DNA of 64,000 nt from an uncultured Eudoraea sp. (GTDB lineage: Bacteria > Bacteroidota > Bacteroidia > Flavobacteriales > Flavobacteriaceae): NCBI RefSeq assembly GCF_947490415.1, contig NZ_CANLGX010000001.1, positions 992,001 to 1,056,000 of the forward strand, in the 5' to 3' direction. Below, piece after piece: positions 29,108 to 40,441 of the stretch. The translations under genes were made by a program, and so were the position numbers. The notes under the pieces are model-generated. The model worked only from the letters and a program-made list of their open reading frames with translations, made no database searches and was not told the origin of the DNA. Numbering within the stretch: position 1 is the stretch's first letter; every line of letters starts with the position of its first letter.

Positions 29108-30028
29108 TTAAATAAAAGCATCCACCGTTTTATAGGCATTTATTACAGCTAGTTCACCTTCTTGATCTGGTCGGGAATTTCCGTGTTCCATCCCCATAAC
29201 CCCATTATACCCTTTTTCATGAATGAACTTAAAAACATTTTTATAATTTATTTCACCCGTGGTAGGTTCATTTCTACCAGGGTTATCCCCAATTTGAAAA
29301 TATGCAATTTCCTCCCAGCAGGCCTCAATATTCGGAATTAGGTTACCTTCCTGGATTTGTTGATGATAAATGTCAAAAAGTATTTTGCATGAAGGAGAAT
29401 TAACCGCCTTACAAATTTCATAGGCCTGAGAAGAACCTGTAAGAAATAATCCGGGATGGTTTCGGAAGTTTAGGGGTTCCAGTACCATAGTTAAATTATG
29501 TGGTTCTAATAAAGCACTGGCTTGTTTCAGGGATTCAATAACATGAGCGGTTTGGTATCCCATAGATAAGCCTAAGTCTAAATGTCCGGGCACAACAGTC
29601 ATCCATTTCGCGTTTACACGCTTGGCTACAATAATGGCTTTCTTCATATAGTCTAAAAACTCTTCCCGTTTCTCCGTTTCTCCGGATGCCAGATTTGGTT
29701 CAGTCCAATAGATTTTATGTGCTACAAAAACACCCATTTCAATGCTCCGGGCGGCCATGGTCTTTGCCATTTCTTCCTGTAAAGCAACGGAACGCTCCAT
29801 CATTCCATTGTCCTCAAAAGCAGTAAAGCCCTGGTCTGCCATGAAATTAAGTTGAGCTATTGGGTTTTCACCAGCACTATGTTTAAACATACCAAGGTGA
29901 GGTGCATATTTCAGATGAAAGGAATGCTTTAAAGGTGTTTTAGAAATAGAGCCCAAGGCAGAAAACCCAGTCAGGGACAGGGCGCTTGCACTGCAAGCTG
30001 ATTTTGTTATAAAACTTCTTCTTTTCAA
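29108..30028 (-). CDS. Hydroxypyruvate isomerase-like TIM-barrel protein, Tat leader
   Basis: 306 residues. The leader MKRRSFITKSACSASALSL is twin-arginine-like, predicting export. The barrel domain (about 45-300) has the xylose-isomerase-like AP-endonuclease-2 fold, with metal-ligand candidates in MVLEPLN, ILFDIYHQQI, FQIGDNPGR and GVMGMEHG. It resembles hydroxypyruvate isomerases in sequence, but relatives in sugar-oxidation loci are thought to act as epimerases or lyases on 3-keto sugars. It is last in an operon with a gluconate-dehydrogenase-subunit-3-like protein and a GMC dehydrogenase, 9 bases after the former. The specific reaction is inferred from context only. Confidence 0.85.
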   Translation of the reverse strand: MKRRSFITKSACSASALSLTGFSALGSISKTPLKHSFHLKYAPHLGMFKHSAGENPIAQLNFMADQGFTAFEDNGMMERSVALQEEMAKTMAARSIEMGVFVAHKIYWTEPNLASGETEKREEFLDYMKKAIIVAKRVNAKWMTVVPGHLDLGLSMGYQTAHVIESLKQASALLEPHNLTMVLEPLNFRNHPGLFLTGSSQAYEICKAVNSPSCKILFDIYHQQIQEGNLIPNIEACWEEIAYFQIGDNPGRNEPTTGEINYKNVFKFIHEKGYNGVMGMEHGNSRPDQEGELAVINAYKTVDAFI

Positions 30029-30037
30029 TTAAATTAA

Positions 30038-30685
30038 TTATAAGGACCAGTCTTTACCCCCTGTGAGTTCATTAAGATCACCACAACCGATATATTCTCC
30101 GGGAACCGGCAGGTATGCGAGCACTTCCTCTCCAACATATTCTGAAGTTTTGTATCCCCAAATTGTCATATCGCGGAGATTCTTTGCAAAGGAATAACTG
30201 ACTACCTCATCAGCCAACGCCTCATTTTCTCCTTTAGCAATTGCCGAAGTATTTTTAATAGTTAGTTCCGCATTCTTTATGTCATCTTCTTCGCTAACTT
30301 GCAGGGCAGCTGCTAAGACGGGTTCCAGGTCTTCAGAAGTTAAATCATCTGCTTTCTTTTTGCCGGAATCCTGTAAAGCCGTTTCAATGAATTGTTCAAA
30401 AGACACTTTGACCATGGCTTGCTGTCCATCTTCCATAACCTCGTTCGTAAAACGATCTATGAATACATGAACGTTCACTTCAGTGGCCGAAGGCGTATCT
30501 GTTTTAGGGAGGATAATATCTACTAGCTTGTAAATTATATTGCCCTCCTCTTTGGTAAAAAAATCAGGTTTCCAGTCAATTGTATTTACATCATTACATC
30601 CTTGAACAAGGCTTAATAATGTTGGGGTGGCTATAGTATATCCTAGGGCAAGCCCCATATTTTTTAACGCTACTCTTCTATCCAT
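30038..30685 (-). CDS. Gluconate 2-dehydrogenase subunit 3-like protein (small subunit of GMC dehydrogenase)
   Basis: 215 residues. The leader MDRRVALKNMGLALGYTIA is twin-arginine-like and a lipobox-like LVQGC ends near residue 30. The rest matches the gluconate 2-dehydrogenase subunit 3 family (EGNIIYKLVDIILPKTDTPS, VHVFIDRF, WGYKTSEYVGEEVLAY). In known FAD-dependent glucose and glucoside dehydrogenases such a small subunit carries the Tat signal and takes the catalytic subunit across the membrane. The GMC gene immediately upstream overlaps it by one base (TAATG), so the two are surely a complex. Confidence 0.88.
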   Translation of the reverse strand: MDRRVALKNMGLALGYTIATPTLLSLVQGCNDVNTIDWKPDFFTKEEGNIIYKLVDIILPKTDTPSATEVNVHVFIDRFTNEVMEDGQQAMVKVSFEQFIETALQDSGKKKADDLTSEDLEPVLAAALQVSEEDDIKNAELTIKNTSAIAKGENEALADEVVSYSFAKNLRDMTIWGYKTSEYVGEEVLAYLPVPGEYIGCGDLNELTGGKDWSL

Positions 30686-32403
30686 TATAATAATCCTTTT
30701 TTAAGTTGTTCAGCAGCATGGGCTGCAGCACGAGCCGTGAATGCCATATAGGTCAACGAGGGGTTTACGCAGGCTGCTGAGGTCATAAATGCCCCATCTG
30801 TCACATATACATTTTTGACTTCATGTACCTGATTGTATCCATTAAGGACAGAGGTTTTAGGATCTCTTCCCATCCGTGCAGTGCCCATTTCGTGAATGCC
30901 TAAACCAAGGGCTCCTGGCCTGTCATAAGCTTCAACGTCTCGGAGTCCGGATTTTTTCAGCATTTCATACGCCTGTTCTTTCATATCTTCCCGCATCTTC
31001 CACTCGTTTTCTTTAAACTCAGCATCAAATGTTACTGTTGGTAATCCCCAACCATCTAATTTGTCATAATCTAATGTCATCCGGTTATCTTCATAGGGCA
31101 ATACTTCACCAAAACCGCCCATCCCAAAGGTCCAGCCACCTGGTTTTAAGATAGCCTCTTTAAGGTCTTTTCCATGTGATAATTCAGAAACGGCATCTTC
31201 CCAATTACCCCTGCTGCCACTTCCCTGATATCCATATCCGCGTATAAACTCTTTCATATTAGTATCTCCGCCAATATTCCGGAAGCGCGGCACATAGATT
31301 CCATTAGGTTTTCTTCCCTTATAAAATTTGTCTTCATAACCGTCATATTTTCCCGCGGCGCCTACCCCCAGATGATGATCCATAATATTTCTGCCTAACT
31401 GATCTGAATCATTACCCATTCCGTTGGGGAACCGATCCGATTTTGATTGCATCAATATTGATGTAGAAGCTATAGCAGAGGCACAAAGGAATATCACCTT
31501 TGCTTTAAATTCAAAGGTTTCTTTGGTAACCCTGTCTATTACTTTTACTCCGGTTGCTTTTTTGGTATCGGGATCGTACATAACCTCATGAACAATAGAA
31601 TCGGGTCTCAGGGTCATATTTCCGGTGGCTTCTGCTGCCGGTAAGGTAGAGGAGTTACTGCTGAAATATGCGCCAAAAGGGCATCCCCGTATACATCTGT
31701 TTCTAAATTGACACCGGGTTCTCCCATCCCCGTCAAACTGTTTAGCACTGTTAATATGGGCCACTCGGCCAGCGGTGATAACGCGCCCCCCAAAATTATC
31801 GGCTACCTTTTCACGGACATGTTGTTCAATACAGTTTAGTTCCATCATAGGCTCAAACTCACTGTCTGGTAATTGTGGAAGCCCTAAACTTTCCCCTGTC
31901 ACCCCAATATAAGTTTCAACTTTGCTATACCAGGGTGCTATATCCTTATATCGGACCGGCCAGTCAACAGCTATGCCATCCATTTTATTGGCTTCAAAAT
32001 CCAGATCGCTCCAACGGTAGCTATGGCGCCCCCAAAGCAATGATCTCCCACCCACGTGGTAACCGCGCATCCAGTCGAATCGTTTTGTTTCATTATAGGG
32101 ATGTTCCAGGTCATTGACGAACCAAAAATTATGTTGTGCTCTTACGGTGTAGCCTGTACGCGCTTGTTTTGATTGTTTGGCTACTTCTTTCGGGGGCATT
32201 TCCCCATTATTAGGAAAGTCCCAGGTATCCATATTTGCCGTGGGATAATCTTCACGATGCTTTACCATTCGCCCTCGTTCCAGAACAAGTGTCTTTAATC
32301 CTTTCTCACACAATTCTTTTGCTGCCCAACCACCACTAATACCAGTACCTACAACAATCGCATCATACAAGTCCTGTTCTTCATTGTAATAAAATTTACC
32401 CAT
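30685..32403 (-). CDS. GMC-family FAD sugar dehydrogenase, catalytic subunit
   Basis: 572 residues. FAD-binding motif GTGISG (19-24) near the N-terminus; no signal peptide of its own. A cysteine motif CX5CX3C (Cys231, Cys237, Cys241, ending CPFGAY) matches the position where FAD-glucose dehydrogenases bind an Fe-S cluster. The C-terminal domain has the catalytic His504 (GIHEMGTARMG) and Asn547 (CVNPSLT). With the Tat-bearing small subunit downstream it should form a periplasmic glucose/glucoside dehydrogenase; a C3-oxidising glucoside 3-dehydrogenase is the best guess because of the neighbouring DUF1080 and isomerase genes. A cytochrome c partner is not encoded here. A perfect -7 element precedes it. 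Confidence 0.88.
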   Translation of the reverse strand: MGKFYYNEEQDLYDAIVVGTGISGGWAAKELCEKGLKTLVLERGRMVKHREDYPTANMDTWDFPNNGEMPPKEVAKQSKQARTGYTVRAQHNFWFVNDLEHPYNETKRFDWMRGYHVGGRSLLWGRHSYRWSDLDFEANKMDGIAVDWPVRYKDIAPWYSKVETYIGVTGESLGLPQLPDSEFEPMMELNCIEQHVREKVADNFGGRVITAGRVAHINSAKQFDGDGRTRCQFRNRCIRGCPFGAYFSSNSSTLPAAEATGNMTLRPDSIVHEVMYDPDTKKATGVKVIDRVTKETFEFKAKVIFLCASAIASTSILMQSKSDRFPNGMGNDSDQLGRNIMDHHLGVGAAGKYDGYEDKFYKGRKPNGIYVPRFRNIGGDTNMKEFIRGYGYQGSGSRGNWEDAVSELSHGKDLKEAILKPGGWTFGMGGFGEVLPYEDNRMTLDYDKLDGWGLPTVTFDAEFKENEWKMREDMKEQAYEMLKKSGLRDVEAYDRPGALGLGIHEMGTARMGRDPKTSVLNGYNQVHEVKNVYVTDGAFMTSAACVNPSLTYMAFTARAAAHAAEQLKKGLL

Positions 32404-32433
32404 GTAGTACTATTGTTTACTTGCTAAAAGTAT

Positions 32434-32441
32434 CAAATATA
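32434..32441 (-). promoter_or_regulatory. -7 promoter element of the GMC dehydrogenase operon
   Basis: CAAATATA on the plus strand reads TATATTTG on the minus strand, a perfect TAnnTTTG match 30 bases before the ATG. It drives the three-gene operon down to 29108. Confidence 0.5.
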
Positions 32442-32639
32442 AAATTAATTTTCTACATTTAAAGTCATATTAACTTATGGAGTCTTCATTAAAATGAAAT
32501 GTAAACTGAGAATATAAAAAAGCTTTATTTTATAAAGGTTGAATAACATTTTAAAGCCAATTCCAGTGATATTTCGAATGAGAAAATATAGTTACCTAAG
32601 GTTTTAAAAGTATACGAACTATTTTACAGAATCAGATTT

Positions 32640-33644
32640 ATGAAAAGAAGAAAATTCATTAGAAATAGCACCCAGGCAGGGATAGGTTTTTCTTTGCTTG
32701 GAATTTATTCCTGCAAGGACGAAAAGAAAGTTGTAAAAGAAGAAGAAAATGTTGAAAAAGATGCGCTTATGTCCATGGCCCCCTTTTTTAAATTATCCCT
32801 GGCACAATGGTCTATTCACAATATGATCAATAATGATGGTGTTGATCCTTATACCTTTGCTGAAAAAGCCAGGAATTGGGGATTTAAAGGACTGGAGTAT
32901 GTAAGTCAGCTATATAACAAAGAGTTGGAGCCCGCCAATTATTCAAAGGAAGCCATGCAATCTTTTGTAGATAAATCTAACGCCGAAGCTGAAAAACACG
33001 GATTAAAGAATGTCTTGATCATGATTGATGGACAAGGAGATCTGGCAATTTCCGATTCTAAAGAACGTAAAAAAGCAGTTGAAAATCACTATAAATGGGT
33101 TGATGCTGCCGCGTCTATGGGTTGTCACTCAATTAGAGTGAATCTTTCGGGGAGTTCCGATCCAATTGAATGGAAAGCCAATTCAATTGACGGCCTTTCC
33201 CAGCTTTCCACATATGCAAAAACGAAAAATATAAATATACTTGTGGAAAATCACGGAGGACTTTCATCGAATGCTGCTATGCTCTCTGATGTGATGACCC
33301 AGGTAAACATGTCAAATTGTGGCACCTTACCTGATTTTGGTAATTTCTGTATAAAAAGAAAAGATCCAAAAGATTATTCTGCAGGCTGCGCAGAGAATTA
33401 CGATATTTATAAAGGCGTAAAAGAACTCATGGTGCACGCCAAAGCAGTTAGTGCGAAATCACACAATTTTGATGCAAATGGAAATGAGACAGAAATAGAC
33501 TATGTTCATATGCTACAAATTGTTAAGGATGCGGGTTATACGGGCTATATTGGTGTTGAATACGAAGGAAGTGAATTATCTGAAGAAGAAGGGATTATAG
33601 CCACAAGAGACTTATTGCTCAAAGCATCTAAAGAAGTTACCTAA
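32640..33644 (+). CDS. Xylose-isomerase-like TIM-barrel protein, exported
   Basis: 334 residues. The N-terminus MKRRKFIRNSTQAGIGFSLL combines a twin-arginine-like motif with a Cys at residue 25 (LGIYSC), so it may be a Tat lipoprotein. The barrel has metal-ligand candidates in NILVENHGG, TLPDFGNF, MVHAKAVS and IGVEYEG, typical of the sugar phosphate isomerase/epimerase (AP-endonuclease-2) superfamily. It is the first gene of an operon with a DinB-like protein, a permease and a Gfo/Idh/MocA oxidoreductase, and is divergent from the GMC dehydrogenase operon. The substrate is probably an oxidised sugar; not proven by sequence. Confidence 0.82.
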   Translation: MKRRKFIRNSTQAGIGFSLLGIYSCKDEKKVVKEEENVEKDALMSMAPFFKLSLAQWSIHNMINNDGVDPYTFAEKARNWGFKGLEYVSQLYNKELEPANYSKEAMQSFVDKSNAEAEKHGLKNVLIMIDGQGDLAISDSKERKKAVENHYKWVDAAASMGCHSIRVNLSGSSDPIEWKANSIDGLSQLSTYAKTKNINILVENHGGLSSNAAMLSDVMTQVNMSNCGTLPDFGNFCIKRKDPKDYSAGCAENYDIYKGVKELMVHAKAVSAKSHNFDANGNETEIDYVHMLQIVKDAGYTGYIGVEYEGSELSEEEGIIATRDLLLKASKEVT

Positions 33645-33660
33645 CCACGCATCATGACCT

Positions 33661-34104
33661 ATGAAAGTTTTTTTTAATCAGCTCTTTGATTACAATTTTT
33701 ATTGCAATAAAAAGCTTATCGAGGAGTGCATTAAACTCGATAAGGTACCGGAGAAAAGTATATTGTTATTCAGCCATATCCTTAATGCCCACAATTTATG
33801 GAATGCAAGAATTCTTGGGAAACCTGCTGATTATAAAGTTTGGCAGATTCACCCTATTAAAAATTGGGGGGATATTCATTATGAAAACCAAAGAAGTTCT
33901 TTTGAAATAACCACGAATGCTACAGATTTTGAAATAAGGATAGACTTTGATAATGAAGAAGGAAGGCTTTTCACAAGTACTTTACAGGATATATTATTTC
34001 ATATTATAAACCATTCTACACATCACAGGTCCCAAATAGCTATGAATTTTAGGGAGAATGAACTGGAACCTCTTTCATTAGACTATATTTTTTATAAACG
34101 CTAG
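33661..34104 (+). CDS. DinB-family four-helix protein
   Basis: 147 residues. The DinB/YfiT fold is suggested by the His-containing helices LFSHILNAHNLWNARI and IINHSTHHRSQIAMNFRE, whose three histidines would form the metal site. Such proteins are thought to be metal-dependent thiol transferases or hydrolases. It sits between an isomerase and a permease gene, with 16 and 11 bases of spacing, so it is in the sugar operon even though no link is known. Cytoplasmic. Confidence 0.78.
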   Translation: MKVFFNQLFDYNFYCNKKLIEECIKLDKVPEKSILLFSHILNAHNLWNARILGKPADYKVWQIHPIKNWGDIHYENQRSSFEITTNATDFEIRIDFDNEEGRLFTSTLQDILFHIINHSTHHRSQIAMNFRENELEPLSLDYIFYKR

Positions 34105-34115
34105 CGGAAAAATTC

Positions 34116-35345
34116 ATGAATAAAAAGATTCAGGTTCAACTTTCAATAATGATGTTCTTGGAGTTTTTTATTTGGGGTAGCTGGTATGTTACTATGGGTA
34201 TTTATTTACCTAATAGTTTGGATGCAAGCGACCCTGAAATCGCCATGGCTTATTCTACACAATCCTGGGGAGCAATTATTGCTCCGTTTATTATCGGACT
34301 CATCGCAGACCGTTATTTTAATGCAGAAAGGATTTTGGGAGTATTACATCTTATTGGGGCAATTTTAATGGTGCAGTTGGCTTATGCAACAAGTTTTAAT
34401 GGATTTTACCCTTATATTTTAGGTTACATGATATTGTATATGCCAACCTTGGCACTGGTTAATTCGGTTTCCTTTAATCAGATGGATAACCCGGCAAAAC
34501 AGTTCTCCTTTGTTCGCGTTTTTGGAACCGCAGGTTGGATAGTCGCTGGTTTAGCTATTAGTTATTTCTTTCATTGGGATTCTATGGAAGGTTTAGCCAA
34601 AGGCTATCTTAGAAATACATTCCTAATGACTGCAGCAGCATCGGGCGTATTGGGAATTTTTAGTTTTACCCTGCCAAAAACACCTCCTTCAATAACAGGG
34701 AAAAGAAAAATAAGGATAGCAGATATTTTTGGATTTGAAGCCCTAAAACTTTTAAAGAACAGAAATTTTTTAGTGTTTTTTCTGGCTTCTGTATTTATCT
34801 GTATTCCTTTGGCCTTTTACTATCAGCATGCAGGACAATTCCTGGGAGAAATTGGGGTCTCAAACCCGGCAGGTAAAATGACTATAGGTCAGATATCAGA
34901 GATTCTATTTATGCTTCTTTTGCCTTTCTTTTTTAAGAGGTTTGGCTTTAAAAATACAATGATAGTTGCTATGTTGGCTTGGATGGTGCGTTATATCTGT
35001 TTTGCCTATGGAAGCGCCGGAGAATTTTCATTCCTTCTGCTTCTGGGAATTGCTTTACATGGCATTTGTTATGATTTCTTTTTTGTATCGGGCCAGATAT
35101 ATACGGATAGCAAAGCGGGACCAAAATACAAAAGTGCAGCCCAGGGATTGATTACCCTTGCTACTTATGGAGTTGGTATGTTAATGGGATTCTGGATTGC
35201 GGGAAGAATAACGGATTATTTTATTCTGGAAGAGGTCTCACATAATTGGGAAATGATCTGGATGTTTCCTGCGGCATTTGCACTTGGGGTTTCTGTATTG
35301 TTTGCGTTCTTATTTAAAAACGAGAGAATTGCCTATAAATCTTAG
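34116..35345 (+). CDS. NupG-like MFS transporter (nucleoside:H+ symporter family)
   Basis: 409 residues with twelve predicted membrane helices. The N-terminus (LSIMMFLEFFIWGSWYVTMG) and GLIADRYFNAERILG loop match the nucleoside:H+ symporter branch of the major facilitator superfamily. In Bacteroidota sugar-oxidation operons related permeases are frequent, so the substrate here may be a sugar or keto-sugar rather than a nucleoside; this is inference from neighbours (isomerase and Gfo/Idh/MocA genes). Confidence 0.82.
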   Translation: MNKKIQVQLSIMMFLEFFIWGSWYVTMGIYLPNSLDASDPEIAMAYSTQSWGAIIAPFIIGLIADRYFNAERILGVLHLIGAILMVQLAYATSFNGFYPYILGYMILYMPTLALVNSVSFNQMDNPAKQFSFVRVFGTAGWIVAGLAISYFFHWDSMEGLAKGYLRNTFLMTAAASGVLGIFSFTLPKTPPSITGKRKIRIADIFGFEALKLLKNRNFLVFFLASVFICIPLAFYYQHAGQFLGEIGVSNPAGKMTIGQISEILFMLLLPFFFKRFGFKNTMIVAMLAWMVRYICFAYGSAGEFSFLLLLGIALHGICYDFFFVSGQIYTDSKAGPKYKSAAQGLITLATYGVGMLMGFWIAGRITDYFILEEVSHNWEMIWMFPAAFALGVSVLFAFLFKNERIAYKS

Positions 35346-35359
35346 ATATTTTACATAAA

Positions 35360-35382
35360 TTGAACCGACCATATAGGTTCAA
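35360..35382. other. Inverted repeat between the permease and oxidoreductase genes
   Basis: TTGAACC (35360-35366) and GGTTCAA (35376-35382) form a perfect 7-base dyad with a 9-base centre. There is no T-tract, so it is more likely an RNA-processing hairpin or protein-binding site than a terminator. Confidence 0.35.
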
Positions 35383-35473
35383 ACAAGAGATTAAGAATCA
35401 TGAGAAAATGGCATATTTTGAAAAGATTTTAACGAAAAGGTGAATATTAGAATAATAAAAATGATAAAATAAA

Positions 35474-36610
35474 ATGGCAAAAAAAATTAGATTAGGAGTA
35501 ATAGGCGGAGGAGGAGATTCCCTCATTGGGGTATTGCACAGAGTAGCTTCGCATATAAATGATAATTACCAAATAGTGGGGGGAGTTTTTAATCCCGATT
35601 TTGAATTGAACATGGAATTTGCAAAAGAAATTGATGTTCCAACAAATAGGATTTATAAGGATTTTGACACCCTTATTGATGAAGAATTAAAGCTGCCTAA
35701 AGAAGAAAGAATGCAGGTATGTTCAGTTCTTACGCCAAATTTCCTGCATTTCCCTATGGCCAAGAAACTGTTGGACAATGGGTTTCACGTGATCTGCGAA
35801 AAACCAATGACGACTACTTTGGCAGAAGCAAAAATTTTACAGGAGGCTCATAAAAAGGCAGGGACTGTTTTTGCCGTAACGCATACATACACGGGCTACC
35901 CGATGGTTCGTCAAATGCGTGAGATGATCAAGGATGGGGCTTTAGGCAAGATTCATAAAGTAGACGCCAGATACTATCAGGGATGGATTAACACAATAAT
36001 CCATGACAAAGAAAAACGCTCCTCTGTATGGAGGCTGGATCCCAAAAAGGCAGGAATAAGTTCCTGTATGGGAGACATAGGGGTACATGCTTTTAATCTT
36101 ATAGAGTATACTACAGGGTTAAGAGTAAAATCTTTGTTGTGCGATTTCAATTACCTCTATGATGACAACCAAATGGATGTAGACGGTACTGTATTATTGC
36201 GCATGGGAGAACATATTAAAGGTGTCATAAGAGGCAGCCAGGTGGCCACAGGTGAAGAAAACGGATTGGCAATTAGAATTTATGGTGAGAAGGCTGCTTT
36301 TGTATGGGAACAGGAAAGGCCTAATTTTCTCTATATGTTGAGTGATACAGAACCAACTCAAATATATAAACCGGGGCATGGATATAATTCTAAGCTATCT
36401 CTTGATGGGACTAAATTACCGCCAGGACATCCCGAAGGGATTTTTGATTCCATGGCTAATATTTATTTAGGAGCTGCCAGGGCTATACGTGGAGAAGATT
36501 ATAATGACGGCGAATTCCCAACTATGTTAGACGGTGTTCGGGGACTTAATTTTATTGAAGCTACCGTGGAATCTAATAAGGAGGGTAATGTTTGGGTAGA
36601 TATGGAATAA
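35474..36610 (+). CDS. Gfo/Idh/MocA-family oxidoreductase (cytoplasmic)
   Basis: 378 residues without a signal peptide. Rossmann motif GVIGGGGDSLIG at about 8-19, the family lysine motif CEKPM (about residue 111), and DIGVHAFNLIEY with the active-site histidine. It is NAD(P)-dependent and likely oxidises or reduces a sugar carbonyl. Because it lacks an export signal, in contrast to the other Gfo/Idh/MocA protein at 11.7-13.1 kb, it would work on imported keto-sugars, for example by reducing a 3-keto group. It ends the plus-strand sugar operon and is followed by a strong terminator. Confidence 0.87.
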   Translation: MAKKIRLGVIGGGGDSLIGVLHRVASHINDNYQIVGGVFNPDFELNMEFAKEIDVPTNRIYKDFDTLIDEELKLPKEERMQVCSVLTPNFLHFPMAKKLLDNGFHVICEKPMTTTLAEAKILQEAHKKAGTVFAVTHTYTGYPMVRQMREMIKDGALGKIHKVDARYYQGWINTIIHDKEKRSSVWRLDPKKAGISSCMGDIGVHAFNLIEYTTGLRVKSLLCDFNYLYDDNQMDVDGTVLLRMGEHIKGVIRGSQVATGEENGLAIRIYGEKAAFVWEQERPNFLYMLSDTEPTQIYKPGHGYNSKLSLDGTKLPPGHPEGIFDSMANIYLGAARAIRGEDYNDGEFPTMLDGVRGLNFIEATVESNKEGNVWVDME

Positions 36611-36628
36611 TCATAACTACACTATAAA

Positions 36629-36661
36629 AAATAAAGAGTCGCTCAAAGCGGCTCTTTATTT
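36629..36661. terminator. Strong bidirectional intrinsic terminator
   Basis: A 15-base stem (36629-36643 with 36647-36661, one G-T wobble, loop CAA) flanked by A's and T's. It separates the convergent Gfo/Idh/MocA and beta-galactosidase genes and can serve both. Confidence 0.85.
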
Positions 36662-36678
36662 TAATATATTTTTTCCTT

Positions 36679-39903
<3,225 letters not shown>

Positions 39904-39958
39904 TTAAAAAATGGATTCTCCAAGATGAACAAACTTTTAAGAAGAAAGACATAGTTGT

Positions 39959-40423
39959 CTATCTTTCAAATACCTTTTCAAAATACTCACATACAATGAT
40001 CATACTTTCTCTTGGGACTCTTCCAAATGCTTCTAGTTCTCGGGTATACTGATCCCAGTGTTTCGTTTTCCAGTATGCTAGGGACAAATCCCCTTCACCT
40101 TCAATTTTAGAATAAGATTCCCTAATGCTAAAGAATGGTTTAAGACGCACAGCCACCGTTCTTAAAATACATTTGGCATCTCCTTTCCAATCTGTTAGTA
40201 CTGTAAAATCTCCAATCCTGGGAAGCGGTTCCTTTCTATATTGAAGTCCTAGTAAGGAATGAGAAGTGGCTCTTTTTTTTCCTGACAAGATTAAATTAAG
40301 CGTTTCTTTTACTTCTTTTTCATTTTCACCAATTTGTGTTACTTTGGGCTCATGTGAAAAAGCGTACTCAAGGTGATTATCTAAATAGTCTCCCCACAAA
40401 TTTCTAGCTGATGCATTTTTCAT
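39959..40423 (-). CDS. ASCH-domain protein
   Basis: 154 residues. The central part has the ASCH pattern: ILSGKKRATSHSLLG, PRIGDFTVLTDWKGDAKCIL and the conserved EGEGDLSLAYWKTKHW helix. ASCH domains have a PUA-like fold and are predicted RNA or nucleotide binders; some hydrolyse modified cytidines. It lies 18 bases after the second GMC dehydrogenase gene and 67 bases before the beta-galactosidase gene, all on the minus strand. Why it is in a sugar operon is unclear. Confidence 0.82.
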   Translation of the reverse strand: MKNASARNLWGDYLDNHLEYAFSHEPKVTQIGENEKEVKETLNLILSGKKRATSHSLLGLQYRKEPLPRIGDFTVLTDWKGDAKCILRTVAVRLKPFFSIRESYSKIEGEGDLSLAYWKTKHWDQYTRELEAFGRVPRESMIIVCEYFEKVFER

Positions 40424-40441
40424 ACAATATCCACTTTTGAT

